Part shown: positions 9,000 to 16,820 of the stretch, piece after piece
Numbering within the stretch: position 1 is the stretch's first letter
How the letters are laid out: each line of letters starts with the position of its first letter
Origin: M3007 sp964484205
Lineage (GTDB): Bacteria; Bacteroidota; Bacteroidia; Chitinophagales; Saprospiraceae
Reading direction: 5' to 3'
Length of the DNA stretch: 64,000 bases
Assembly: GCA_964484205.1 (NCBI GenBank)
Contig: CAZAEZ010000002.1
Span: forward strand, 1 to 64,000
Notes under the pieces: model-generated
Databases searched by the model: none
Seen by the model: the letters and a program-made list of their open reading frames with translations, nothing else
Told to the model about the DNA's origin: nothing
Translations under genes and position numbers: made by a program

Positions 9000-11264
9000 A
9001 TGTCCGAACACCAACACGCCCATTTCCAAAAACTCCTCGACCTGCTTCGCCAGGAAAAGGCCGCCGACTACCGCACGTTTCTGCAACTGGTGCGGGAAAA
9101 TCCGCTTTCGGAGCGGGTAGCACAGGGGTACACCTGGTACCCGCTTAATGTGCTGAACACGGGGTTCTCTCTGGGTGAAAAAGCATTCGTGGTAGTCGAA
9201 CGCACCACACATTTGAACGAGCCCCACCAACTTCGCGCGGGGCAAGCCGTCAGCCTGTTCACGCAGGCGCAGCACATTGACGAACCGGAAAAACAGGGCG
9301 TGATCAACTACGTCGAGCGCAACCGCATGAAAATCATTCTCAACGCCCGCGATGTGCCCGACTGGCTCAACGCCGGGCATCTGGGCGTAGACATGCTCTT
9401 CGACGACCGCAGCTACCGCGAAATGGAACGCGCGCTGGAACGGGTGATGATGGCTCGGGGGGACCGGTTGGCGGAGTTGCGGGGTGTGTTAACCCCACCC
9501 CCATCCCCTCCCCCCGGGGGGAGGGGGGCTCGCCCTCAGGATATTGTCAATTTGAGTGACATAAATCCCTCCAACCATACTACTGGACATTTTGTTTTTC
9601 GAACGCGCTCAGACCTTCCAGGTTTGCGAAACCTGGAAGGTCTAACGGAAATTTCCAGTAGTATGCCCTCCAACCCTTTTCAGAAAACGATAAACAGTTC
9701 CCTACCCAAAAACAGCTCTTTGCCCGAGGGCAGGCCCCCCTCCCTCCGAGGGGCGGGGATGGGGGTGGGGTTAAACACAAGCCAGGCCGCCGCCATCGAA
9801 GCCATCCTCCAAAACCGCGATGTCACCATTGTCCACGGTCCGCCCGGTACCGGAAAAACGACGACACTGGTAGCCGCGATCACCCGACTGGTGGAAACGG
9901 AAAACACCGTGCTCGTTACCGCCCCCAGCAATACCGCCGCCGACCTGCTTACCGAACGCCTGGCGGCACAGGGCCTGAACGTGGTGCGCATCGGCAACAT
10001 CAGCCGGGTCGACGACAGCGTGCTCGAACACACGGTAGACGCCCTGCTGGCGGCGCACCCCGAAGCCAAAAACATCAAAAAAGTAAAGATCGAAGCGGCC
10101 GAGTACCGCCGCCAGGCCCGCCGGTTCAAGCGCACCTTCGATGCCAATGCCCGCCGCGAACGCGGACACCTGAAACAACAGGCTCGGGAACTTGACGCCT
10201 GGGCCCGCATGCTGGAAGACCGGCTCGTCGACGAAATTCTCGACGGCGCTCAAGCCATCGTGTGCACCCTGGTCGGCGCCGCGCATCCGCTCCTTGAAAA
10301 GCGCACGTTCCGTACCTGTGTGATCGACGAGGCTGCCCAGGCGCTGGAACCCGCCTGCTGGATACCCATCGCCAAATGCAGCCGTGTGGTGCTGGCCGGC
10401 GACCCGTTCCAACTGCCGCCCACGGTGAAAGACCCCGACGCTGCCCGCAAGGGCCTGAGCACCACACTGATCGAACGCTGCCTGGATAGTTTGCCCGACC
10501 GGGTGTACCTGCTCACGGTACAGTACCGCATGCACCGGGTGATCATGGATTTTTCCAACCAGTATTTTTACGGCGGCGCTTTGATCGCGGATGAAAGTGT
10601 GGCGGAACGCGGGTTGTTTGACCCCACCCCTAACCCCTTCCCCCGAGAGGAGGGGAACATTCCCCGGGATCAAATCCCCCTCCCCTCGGGGGGAGGGGTT
10701 AGGGGTGAGGCCGGAGCAGAAATCACCTTCATCGACACCGCAGGCTGCGGCTTCGACGAGCGCTTGCAGGAAAGCCCGGATGCCCTGCACCGCAATTTGA
10801 GCCGCTTCAATCCGGAGGAGGCCTTGCTGGTACGCGAACATTTGTTGCAGTTGTTGCAATCGTTCGGGTATCCGGCCGGCGATGATGCGCCGGCGCCCGA
10901 ACTTCCCGAGATCGGCATCCTGTCGCCCTACCGGGAGCAGGTAAATCACCTGGAAGAATTGTTTCGCGAGGACGCCCAGATCGCGCCTTTGCTAACTACC
11001 GCAAATATTGCCATCAACACCATCGACGGCTTCCAGGGCCAGGAGCGCGACGTGATCTACATTAGTCTGGTGCGCTCCAACGGGAAACACGAGATCGGCT
11101 TTTTGCAGGACTACCGGCGCATGAACGTGGCCATGACCCGTGCGCGCATGCTGCTGGTGGTTGTCGGCGATTCGGCTACCATCGGGATGAATAAATTTTA
11201 CCAGGCGTTTTTGGACTACGTCGCCGAACACGGGGCCTACCGCACCGCCTGGGAGTTTACGTAA
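9000..11264 (+). CDS. superfamily 1 DNA/RNA helicase (IGHMBP2/UPF1-like) with repeat insertions
   Basis: The 754-residue protein is an AAA-type SF1 helicase, close in form to the IGHMBP2/Dna2-like enzymes common in Bacteroidota. Motif I is GPPGTGKT (residues 280-287), motif II is VIDEAAQ (441-447), motif III follows as VLAGDPFQLPPTV, and the C-terminal motifs include SPYREQ, TIDGFQGQERDVIY and NVAMTRAR. Two stretches do not belong to the fold: about residues 164-257 and 541-572, both encoded by C/G-rich palindromic DNA and both in frame. Without them the length is near 630. The ATG at 9000 was chosen for its promoter spacing; an in-frame ATG also occurs at 8985. Confidence 0.9.
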   Translation: MSEHQHAHFQKLLDLLRQEKAADYRTFLQLVRENPLSERVAQGYTWYPLNVLNTGFSLGEKAFVVVERTTHLNEPHQLRAGQAVSLFTQAQHIDEPEKQGVINYVERNRMKIILNARDVPDWLNAGHLGVDMLFDDRSYREMERALERVMMARGDRLAELRGVLTPPPSPPPGGRGARPQDIVNLSDINPSNHTTGHFVFRTRSDLPGLRNLEGLTEISSSMPSNPFQKTINSSLPKNSSLPEGRPPSLRGAGMGVGLNTSQAAAIEAILQNRDVTIVHGPPGTGKTTTLVAAITRLVETENTVLVTAPSNTAADLLTERLAAQGLNVVRIGNISRVDDSVLEHTVDALLAAHPEAKNIKKVKIEAAEYRRQARRFKRTFDANARRERGHLKQQARELDAWARMLEDRLVDEILDGAQAIVCTLVGAAHPLLEKRTFRTCVIDEAAQALEPACWIPIAKCSRVVLAGDPFQLPPTVKDPDAARKGLSTTLIERCLDSLPDRVYLLTVQYRMHRVIMDFSNQYFYGGALIADESVAERGLFDPTPNPFPREEGNIPRDQIPLPSGGGVRGEAGAEITFIDTAGCGFDERLQESPDALHRNLSRFNPEEALLVREHLLQLLQSFGYPAGDDAPAPELPEIGILSPYREQVNHLEELFREDAQIAPLLTTANIAINTIDGFQGQERDVIYISLVRSNGKHEIGFLQDYRRMNVAMTRARMLLVVVGDSATIGMNKFYQAFLDYVAEHGAYRTAWEFT
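9576..9665. mobile_element. 90-bp MITE-like element with 9-bp target duplication, nested
   Basis: Terminal inverted repeats CATACTACTGGA (9576-9587) and TCCAGTAGTATG (9654-9665) bound a 90-bp unit. Direct repeats CCCTCCAAC lie immediately outside at 9567-9575 and 9666-9674, as expected for a 9-bp target-site duplication. Element plus duplication add 99 bp, exactly 33 codons, with no stop in the helicase frame. It has no coding capacity of its own, so a transposase would have to act in trans; none is in the window. Confidence 0.8.
9611..9643. repeat. 33-bp palindrome inside the nested MITE
   Basis: Arm AGACCTTCCAGGTTT, loop GCG, perfect complementary arm: the same 15-3-15 architecture as the intergenic hairpins in this window. 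It forms the centre of the 90-bp element and is translated as part of the helicase insertion. Confidence 0.85.
10620..10715. repeat. second in-frame palindromic insertion in the helicase gene
   Basis: Arms ACCCCACCCCTAACCCC (10621-10637) and GGGGTTAGGGGTGAGG (10695-10710) face each other with C/G runs between. It encodes about 32 extra residues (DPTPNPFPREEG and its mirror) between VAERGLF and AEITFIDTAGCG, a variable surface loop in this helicase group. It is 96 bp long and in frame. The sequence is close to the insertion at 37881-38108. Confidence 0.7.
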
Positions 11265-11265
11265 C

Positions 11266-11358
<93 letters not shown>

Positions 11359-11573
11359 AAATATTCTACGGCGGGCATTTTGGATTTCTCTCTTTTGCTA
11401 CAAAGGCTATTCAAATTAAACCGCTTCGCGGTTATAACCAATCAACACCCGACAGAGCACTGACAGGTGATTATGCGCATTATCCCACCCCCGGTTCATC
11501 CACCACCGGCATCAGTCCGACCGGCGCCACAGCCCCAACATCCATTGCCCGGCATAAGATTCAAAAAATGAAA

Positions 11574-11581
11574 TAAATTTG
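11574..11581 (+). promoter_or_regulatory. Bacteroidota -7 promoter motif
   Basis: TAAATTTG matches TAnnTTTG, 37 bp before the ATG at 11618. It overlaps the other possible ATG at 11579, which supports the later start. No well-spaced -33 TTG was found. Confidence 0.45.
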
Positions 11582-11617
11582 AATCGGCATAAATCCGGAA
11601 TTGACACGACCTACACC

Positions 11618-13930
11618 ATGGATACCAATCAGGAAAACATCAATCAGCTCCTCGAAAAACTGGAGGCTCTGTTGAAAAAGCAGGACGAGTTTTCAAAAGA
11701 AATCCACACCCTGCGCACCGAAATCTACCGGCTCAAACCGGCTGAAGAAAAACCGGTAGCCAGTCCACCGGCCGAACCGGTGAAAACCCAACAGGCGCCT
11801 CCTCCGCCCCCGCAAAAGCCTACCCCGCCGGCGCCCGTAGCAGCGCCGAGAAAGCCGTCGAACGCGGAAAAATTTATTGGCGAAAACCTGATCAGCAAGA
11901 TCGGGATCATCATCACCGTGATCGGCGTTTCCATCGGCGTCAAATATGCCATCGATCACGAATTGATCAGCCCGCTCACCCGCATTGTGCTGGGTTATTT
12001 GTTTGGCGCCGGGCTGCTGGCATTTGCCATGGCGTTGAAGAAAAACTACGAAAAGTTCAGTGCGGTTTTACTGAGCGGCGCTATCGCTATTTTGTATTTC
12101 ATCACCTATGCCGCCTACGGGTTTTACGCCTTGATCCCGCAGGCATTGGCCTTTGGGCTGATGGTGGTTTTTACGGGTTTTGCCGTGGTAGCGGCACTCC
12201 GGTACGACCAGCAGGTGATTGCCCATCTGGGCCTGGTAGGCGCTTACGCCGTGCCGTTTTTGCTCAGCGACGACTCGGGCCGGGTGGAAATCCTGTTTTC
12301 CTACACCGCCATCATCAATGCGGGCATCCTGGTGCTCGCTTTCCGAAAATACTGGAAGCCCATTTATTACTCGGCATTTGTGCTCACCTGGTTGATCTAC
12401 TTTTCCTGGTACGTCACCAGTTATCAAACCGATACCCATTTTGGACTCGGCCTGGGATTTCTTTTCCTGTTTTTTGTCCTTTTTTACCTGACTTTCCTCT
12501 CGTACAAATTGCTGCGAAAAGAACAGTTCCAATTTGACGATATCCTGCTCCTGCTGGCCAACGCCTTTATTTTCTACGGCATCGGGTATGCCATCCTGAA
12601 CGACCATGAAACCGGCCAACATCTGCTGGGGCTCTTCACCCTCGGCAATGCCGTGGTGCACTTTTTTGTGGCCTTTACCATACACCGGAATAAACTGGCC
12701 GACCGGAATTTGTTCTACCTCGTTGCCGGACTGGTGCTCACGTTTCTCACCATCGCCGCACCGGTGCAGCTCGACGGCAACTGGGTGACCCTGCTGTGGG
12801 CCGGCGAAGCGGCGCTTTTGTTCTGGATAGGCCGGACCCGACGGGTGCCCGTTTATGAATTGCTGTCCTACGCGCTGATGTTCCTGGCATTTTTCAGCCT
12901 GCTGCACGACTGGTCGACGGTGTACGATGTGTATTTTCAGGAAATACCGGACTCGCGTATTTCGCCGGTGCTGAACATTCATTTTTTCAGCGCCATGCTG
13001 GTTGCCGGCGCATTCGGATTTATTCATTTTTTAAACACAAACCAGCGGTACCAACCGGAACCTGCCGCCCGGAAACTGCCGCCCGACGTTATTTCCATTT
13101 CTATTCCGGCGATGCTTTTGATTATTCTGTACTACACCTTTCGCCTGGAAATTGCCACCTACTGGAATCAACTGTACACCGATTCTTTTTTGAGCATAAA
13201 CAAAGACGGGCAAGAGTACTCCTCCGAATACCACAACTACGACCTGATGCAATTCAAAATGGTTTGGATTGCGAACTACAGCCTGCTGTTTTTTTCCCTG
13301 CTCGCTTTTTTGAATATCCGGAAACTGAAAAATCAGCTGCTGGGCTTTGTCAACCTGGGTTTCCTTGTGTTGTCCATCGTCAGTTTTTTGGTATTGGGGT
13401 TGTACATTATCAGCGAATTGCGCGAAAGTTACCTGAGCCAGACGCTCGCTGAATACTATCCGCGGGGCGCCATGCATATCGGTATCCGGTACGTTTCCCT
13501 GGCATTTCTCGCGCTGGCTTTGGCGGCCTGTTACCGGTACACGCGCTCGGAATTTATAAAACCGAATTTCAGGATTGCCTTCGACGCGCTGCTGCATACG
13601 GCCATCTTGTGGGTAGCCAGCAGCGAGCTGATCCATTGGATGGACATGGCAGCCGCCTCCCAATCGTACAAACTCGGCCTGAGCATTCTCTGGGGCAGTT
13701 ACGCGCTGCTGCTGATCGCGCTCGGGATTTGGAAAAAGAAAAAATACCTGCGCATCGGCGCGATCGGACTGTTTGGGGGCACCCTGATAAAGTTGTTTTT
13801 CTACGACCTGGCCGACCTGGATACCATCGCCAAAACCATCGTGTTTGTGTCGCTGGGTGTGCTGCTGCTGATCATCTCCTTTTTATACAACAAGTACAAG
13901 AACAGCATATTCGATGAAGCTGAAAATTAA
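11618..13930 (+). CDS. DUF2339 polytopic membrane protein
   Basis: The 770-residue protein has a short coiled-coil N-terminus (LLEKLEALLKKQDEFSKEI), a proline-rich linker (about residues 45-85) and then roughly twenty or more membrane helices starting at ISKIGIIITVIGVSIGV. This is the DUF2339 layout. Family function is not established. The protein ends in a basic tail (YNKYKNSIFDEAEN). Its last 17 bp overlap the start of the DUF3999 gene, and that pairing recurs in several phyla, which suggests the two products work together in the envelope. Confidence 0.92.
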   Translation: MDTNQENINQLLEKLEALLKKQDEFSKEIHTLRTEIYRLKPAEEKPVASPPAEPVKTQQAPPPPPQKPTPPAPVAAPRKPSNAEKFIGENLISKIGIIITVIGVSIGVKYAIDHELISPLTRIVLGYLFGAGLLAFAMALKKNYEKFSAVLLSGAIAILYFITYAAYGFYALIPQALAFGLMVVFTGFAVVAALRYDQQVIAHLGLVGAYAVPFLLSDDSGRVEILFSYTAIINAGILVLAFRKYWKPIYYSAFVLTWLIYFSWYVTSYQTDTHFGLGLGFLFLFFVLFYLTFLSYKLLRKEQFQFDDILLLLANAFIFYGIGYAILNDHETGQHLLGLFTLGNAVVHFFVAFTIHRNKLADRNLFYLVAGLVLTFLTIAAPVQLDGNWVTLLWAGEAALLFWIGRTRRVPVYELLSYALMFLAFFSLLHDWSTVYDVYFQEIPDSRISPVLNIHFFSAMLVAGAFGFIHFLNTNQRYQPEPAARKLPPDVISISIPAMLLIILYYTFRLEIATYWNQLYTDSFLSINKDGQEYSSEYHNYDLMQFKMVWIANYSLLFFSLLAFLNIRKLKNQLLGFVNLGFLVLSIVSFLVLGLYIISELRESYLSQTLAEYYPRGAMHIGIRYVSLAFLALALAACYRYTRSEFIKPNFRIAFDALLHTAILWVASSELIHWMDMAAASQSYKLGLSILWGSYALLLIALGIWKKKKYLRIGAIGLFGGTLIKLFFYDLADLDTIAKTIVFVSLGVLLLIISFLYNKYKNSIFDEAEN

Positions 13931-15146
13931 AATCGCCCTGTTGCTGCTGACCGGTTGTGCCAGCGCTTACGGGCAGTTCGCGTACAAGCGCGGCATCAAC
14001 GGCATTTCCGAACAATGGCACCGACTGGAATTGCCCGATGCGCTTTTTGGCAACGTGGCCGCCGACCTGGCCGACCTGCGGATTTACGGGGTAACCCCCC
14101 AAAACGACACCCTCGAAGCGCCTTACCTGCTGCGCCGGAGCACAGAGCAAATTTCGGAGCAGGCCATCGATTTCAAACTGATCAACACGGCCCACAACGC
14201 ACGCGGCTGGTTTTTCACCTTTGAAATACCTGCCGAAACGGCGGTCAACCAAATAAAACTGGCCTTCGAGCAAACGAACTTCGACTGGCGGGTTCAACTC
14301 GAAGGCAGTCCGGACCAACGCGAGTGGTTCACCATCCTCGATGATTACCGCATACTTTCCATCCGGAACGGGCTCACCGATTTTCAATTTACCAAACTGG
14401 CCTTCCCCGACGCCAGGTACCGGTTTTTCCGACTGCGCATTCCGGCGCGTGAAAAACCCGCGCTGCTGTCGGCAAACCTCGCCCAACGCACCGTTTCCGA
14501 CGGAGCATACAAAACCTACCCCGTCGAGCGGTTTAGCCTGGAAGACGATAAAAAAAACAAGGAAACGCAACTTGAAATCGACTTGCATCTACCGGTGCCG
14601 GTGAGCCGGCTCCGCGTGCATGTGCACGACACCTTCGACTACTACCGGCCAGTTTCCATCCAGTATCTTTCCGATAGCGTAAAAACGGAAAAAGGCTGGA
14701 CGTACAACTACCGCACCCTGACCTCCGGCACGCTGAATTCGCTGGAAGAAAACACGTTTCCGCTCAACAGCACCATCCTGCAACGGCTGAGACTCATTAT
14801 TCAAAACCACGACAACCAGCCCCTGCAGATCGATTCGGTGACGGTCGGCGGTTACATCCACGAACTGGTGGCGCGGTTCACCGAACCCGGGGCAACGTAT
14901 TTTCTGGCCTATGGCAACCCGGATGCCGGGATGCCGCAGTACGACATCGGGCGGTTTGCGGAAACGATTCCGGAACGCCTGGCGTCTTTGGCGTTGGGAC
15001 CGGAGGAAACACTTGCCCGTGCGCCCGATGCGGCCGCGCCGCTGTTTATGAACAAACTTTGGTTGTGGGCGGTAATGGCGGTGGTGATTGGCTTGTTGGG
15101 TTGGTTTACTGTTCGGATGATGCAGAAGCAGGCTTCAAAGCCGTAG
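13914..15146 (+). CDS. DUF3999 exported protein with C-terminal membrane anchor
   Basis: The 410-residue product starts with a signal peptide (MKLKIKIALLLLTGCASAYGQ), is mostly periplasmic beta-sandwich sequence, and ends in a single membrane helix (about 378-402, LWAVMAVVIGLLGWF) with a basic tail. This matches DUF3999. It overlaps the DUF2339 gene by 17 bp, so the two are surely coexpressed. The periplasmic part may bind carbohydrate or protein, but no catalytic motif is visible. Confidence 0.88.
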   Translation: MKLKIKIALLLLTGCASAYGQFAYKRGINGISEQWHRLELPDALFGNVAADLADLRIYGVTPQNDTLEAPYLLRRSTEQISEQAIDFKLINTAHNARGWFFTFEIPAETAVNQIKLAFEQTNFDWRVQLEGSPDQREWFTILDDYRILSIRNGLTDFQFTKLAFPDARYRFFRLRIPAREKPALLSANLAQRTVSDGAYKTYPVERFSLEDDKKNKETQLEIDLHLPVPVSRLRVHVHDTFDYYRPVSIQYLSDSVKTEKGWTYNYRTLTSGTLNSLEENTFPLNSTILQRLRLIIQNHDNQPLQIDSVTVGGYIHELVARFTEPGATYFLAYGNPDAGMPQYDIGRFAETIPERLASLALGPEETLARAPDAAAPLFMNKLWLWAVMAVVIGLLGWFTVRMMQKQASKP

Positions 15147-15152
15147 GACGGG

Positions 15153-15554
15153 TCACCAAACCAGCGCCACCGCCTGCTCCAGATCCGGGTGCAAGCTGAG
15201 CGCCACCGGGCAGGTCAGCGCGATGTGCTCCAGCAGTTTTTTGTCGGCATCGGAGTAATTGTTTTGCGGCATCAGCAGCCGCACTTCGATGCGGCTGATC
15301 CGGCGCGGGTCGGCAGCCATGATCTTGGTCACTTCAGCCCGGGCGCCGTCGATGCTGATTCCACGATCGCGAATGCGGATGGCCATGGTGGTGAGCATGC
15401 AGGCTGCCAGCGAAGTGGCGCAGAGATCGGTGGGGGAGAAGGCCTCGCCTTTGCCCTGGTTGTCGGGCGGCGCATCGGTCGTGATGGTGATGCCCGAGAG
15501 CAGGTGCGTCAGTTCGCAGTTGAGGGCGGTGGTGTATGTTACCGTTGAAGTCAT
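15153..15554 (-). CDS. OsmC family peroxiredoxin-like protein
   Basis: OsmC proteins reduce organic hydroperoxides with two cysteines in a dimeric cytoplasmic enzyme. Both are here: SPTDLCATSLAAC (the first catalytic Cys region) and ALTCPVALSL (the second). The length, 133 residues from the ATG at 15554, fits the family. An in-frame upstream ATG at 15599 would add the polar segment MTPNTQPMTKKTTND, which does not resemble family members. The gene converges on the DUF3999 gene, 6 bp away. Upstream lies a scaffold gap, so its promoter region is incomplete. Confidence 0.88.
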   Translation of the reverse strand: MTSTVTYTTALNCELTHLLSGITITTDAPPDNQGKGEAFSPTDLCATSLAACMLTTMAIRIRDRGISIDGARAEVTKIMAADPRRISRIEVRLLMPQNNYSDADKKLLEHIALTCPVALSLHPDLEQAVALVW

Positions 15555-15708
15555 GTCGTTGGTTGTCTTTTTTGTCATTGGTTGGGTATTGGGGGTCATT
15601 TTGCCCTTGTTGGGTCCTCGCCAACAACAACGGCAGGAACTTTAAGAGACTGGCAAAACTAATTTTTCTATACTTTGCATGAGCCATTTTTGTATTTAAT
15701 TGTTCGGC

Positions 15709-15808
15709 NNNNNNNNNNNNNNNNNNNNNNNNNNNNNNNNNNNNNNNNNNNNNNNNNNNNNNNNNNNNNNNNNNNNNNNNNNNNNNNNNNNNNNNNNNNN
15801 NNNNNNNN
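15709..15808. other. 100-N scaffold gap
   Basis: A run of exactly 100 N marks an assembly join of unknown real length between the OsmC gene and the tandem repeat. The adjoining tandem repeat probably caused the break. Confidence 0.99.
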
Positions 15809-15880
15809 CAATGACCCCAATGACCCCAATGACCCCAATGACCCCAATGACCCCAATGACCCCAATGACCCCCAATGACC
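15809..15880. repeat. 9-bp tandem repeat (AATGACCCC)n
   Basis: Seven full AATGACCCC units, one followed by an extra C, plus a partial unit, lie next to the scaffold gap, so the array is probably longer. Each unit carries an ATG; read in frame it gives repeated Met-Thr-Pro up to the extra C. The array ends 16 bp before the epimerase start. Copy number may vary by slippage. Confidence 0.95.
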
Positions 15881-15896
15881 AAAATAATGTCCAACA

Positions 15897-16808
15897 ATGA
15901 AAAACAAAACCTTCCTAATCGCCGGCGGCAGCGGCATGATCGGCACCCGGCTTACGCAACTGCTCCGGGCAGAAGGCCACAACGTGCGCATCCTGAGCCG
16001 CAATCCGGGCGAGGCCGGCGAATATGCCTGGGACCCTGCGGCGGGCACGATTGACGACAAGGCCGTCATCGGCGCCGATATCGTGATCAATCTTGCCGGT
16101 GCAGGCATTGCCGACCGGCGCTGGACGCCTGCGCGCAAGCAACTCATCGTCGACAGCCGGGTGCAAAGCGCGCAACTACTGCTGGATACGTTTCAGCGCC
16201 TCGGACACCAGCCCAACGCCTACCTGTCGGCTGCCGGGATCGGCTACTACGGCAACGCCAGGGAAGATTGGGTGAACGAATACGATGCCCCGGCCGACGG
16301 CAGTTTTTTGGTGGAATGCTGCCTGGCCTGGGAAAAGGCGGCCGAAAAAATTGGCGCTGCCGGCATCCGCACGGTCATTTTTCGCACGGGTATTGTGCTC
16401 GATAAATCGGGCGGCGCCTTGCGGGAGATCATCAAACCCCTGCGCTTTGGCCTGGGGGCGTACTTTGGCGACGGGCAGGCCTGGTACTCCTGGATTGCGC
16501 TCGACGATATTTGCCGGGCCTTTCAATGGGCGGCTGAAACGCCCGGCATCGAAGGCGTTTACAATGCCGTGGCGCCGCATCCGGCGCGGAATATCGACCT
16601 CGTGAAAGCGACGGCGGCAGCAATGCAACAACCGGCTATCTTTGCGCCGGTGCCGGAGTTTGCCTTGCGCTTGCTGTTTGGCGAAATGGCAGACGCAATC
16701 CTGTTCAGTACGCGGGTGTCGGCAGAGAAAATCATTCAGGCCGGATTCCATTTTCAATACCCGGCACTGGATGCTGCACTGGCCCATATTTTTGTAAAAA
16801 ACGCCTAA
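15897..16808 (+). CDS. TIGR01777 family NAD(P)-dependent epimerase
   Basis: The 303-residue protein is an extended short-chain dehydrogenase/reductase. It begins with the dinucleotide-binding loop GGSGMIG (residues 10-16), then RILSRNPG, DIVINLAGAGIADRRW and a Tyr-Gly catalytic region (IGYYGNAREDWVNEYD), all typical of TIGR01777, whose E. coli member is YfcH. The C-terminal DUF1731-like part includes VFKNA-type residues near the end. Substrate is unknown. The start ATG overlaps the stop of the short frame that runs out of the tandem repeat (ATGA). The permease gene follows after 12 bp, suggesting an operon. Confidence 0.92.
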   Translation: MKNKTFLIAGGSGMIGTRLTQLLRAEGHNVRILSRNPGEAGEYAWDPAAGTIDDKAVIGADIVINLAGAGIADRRWTPARKQLIVDSRVQSAQLLLDTFQRLGHQPNAYLSAAGIGYYGNAREDWVNEYDAPADGSFLVECCLAWEKAAEKIGAAGIRTVIFRTGIVLDKSGGALREIIKPLRFGLGAYFGDGQAWYSWIALDDICRAFQWAAETPGIEGVYNAVAPHPARNIDLVKATAAAMQQPAIFAPVPEFALRLLFGEMADAILFSTRVSAEKIIQAGFHFQYPALDAALAHIFVKNA

Positions 16809-16820
16809 GCGGAACACCTT

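Larger units (their letters stand above)
9489..9774. mobile_element. palindromic element inserted in frame in the helicase gene
   Basis: The ends are perfect 20-bp inverted repeats (TTAACCCCACCCCCATCCCC at 9489-9508, its complement at 9755-9774), continuing inward as matching C- and G-runs and GCCCTC/GAGGGC. It encodes the low-complexity segment TPPPSPPPGGRG and its mirror, which is foreign to helicases, just before motif I. Counting one TTAA only once, the extra length is 282 bp, or 94 codons. A second element is nested in its middle. Resembles the coding palindromic repeats known from Rickettsia in behaviour, not in sequence. Confidence 0.75.

Noticed and set aside
9489..9774. TTAA at both ends as a piggyBac-like target duplication
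   Set aside because: The matching element at 37881 has TTAA at one end only and the one at 10620 at neither, so TTAA may just be part of the inverted ends.
15809..15880. Possible CRISPR-like array
   Set aside because: Units are 9 bp and directly adjacent, with no spacers; it is a simple tandem repeat.
15668..16147. Open frames through the N run and the tandem repeat
   Set aside because: They exist only because N is not read as stop, and the rest is repeat sequence or the complement of the epimerase gene.
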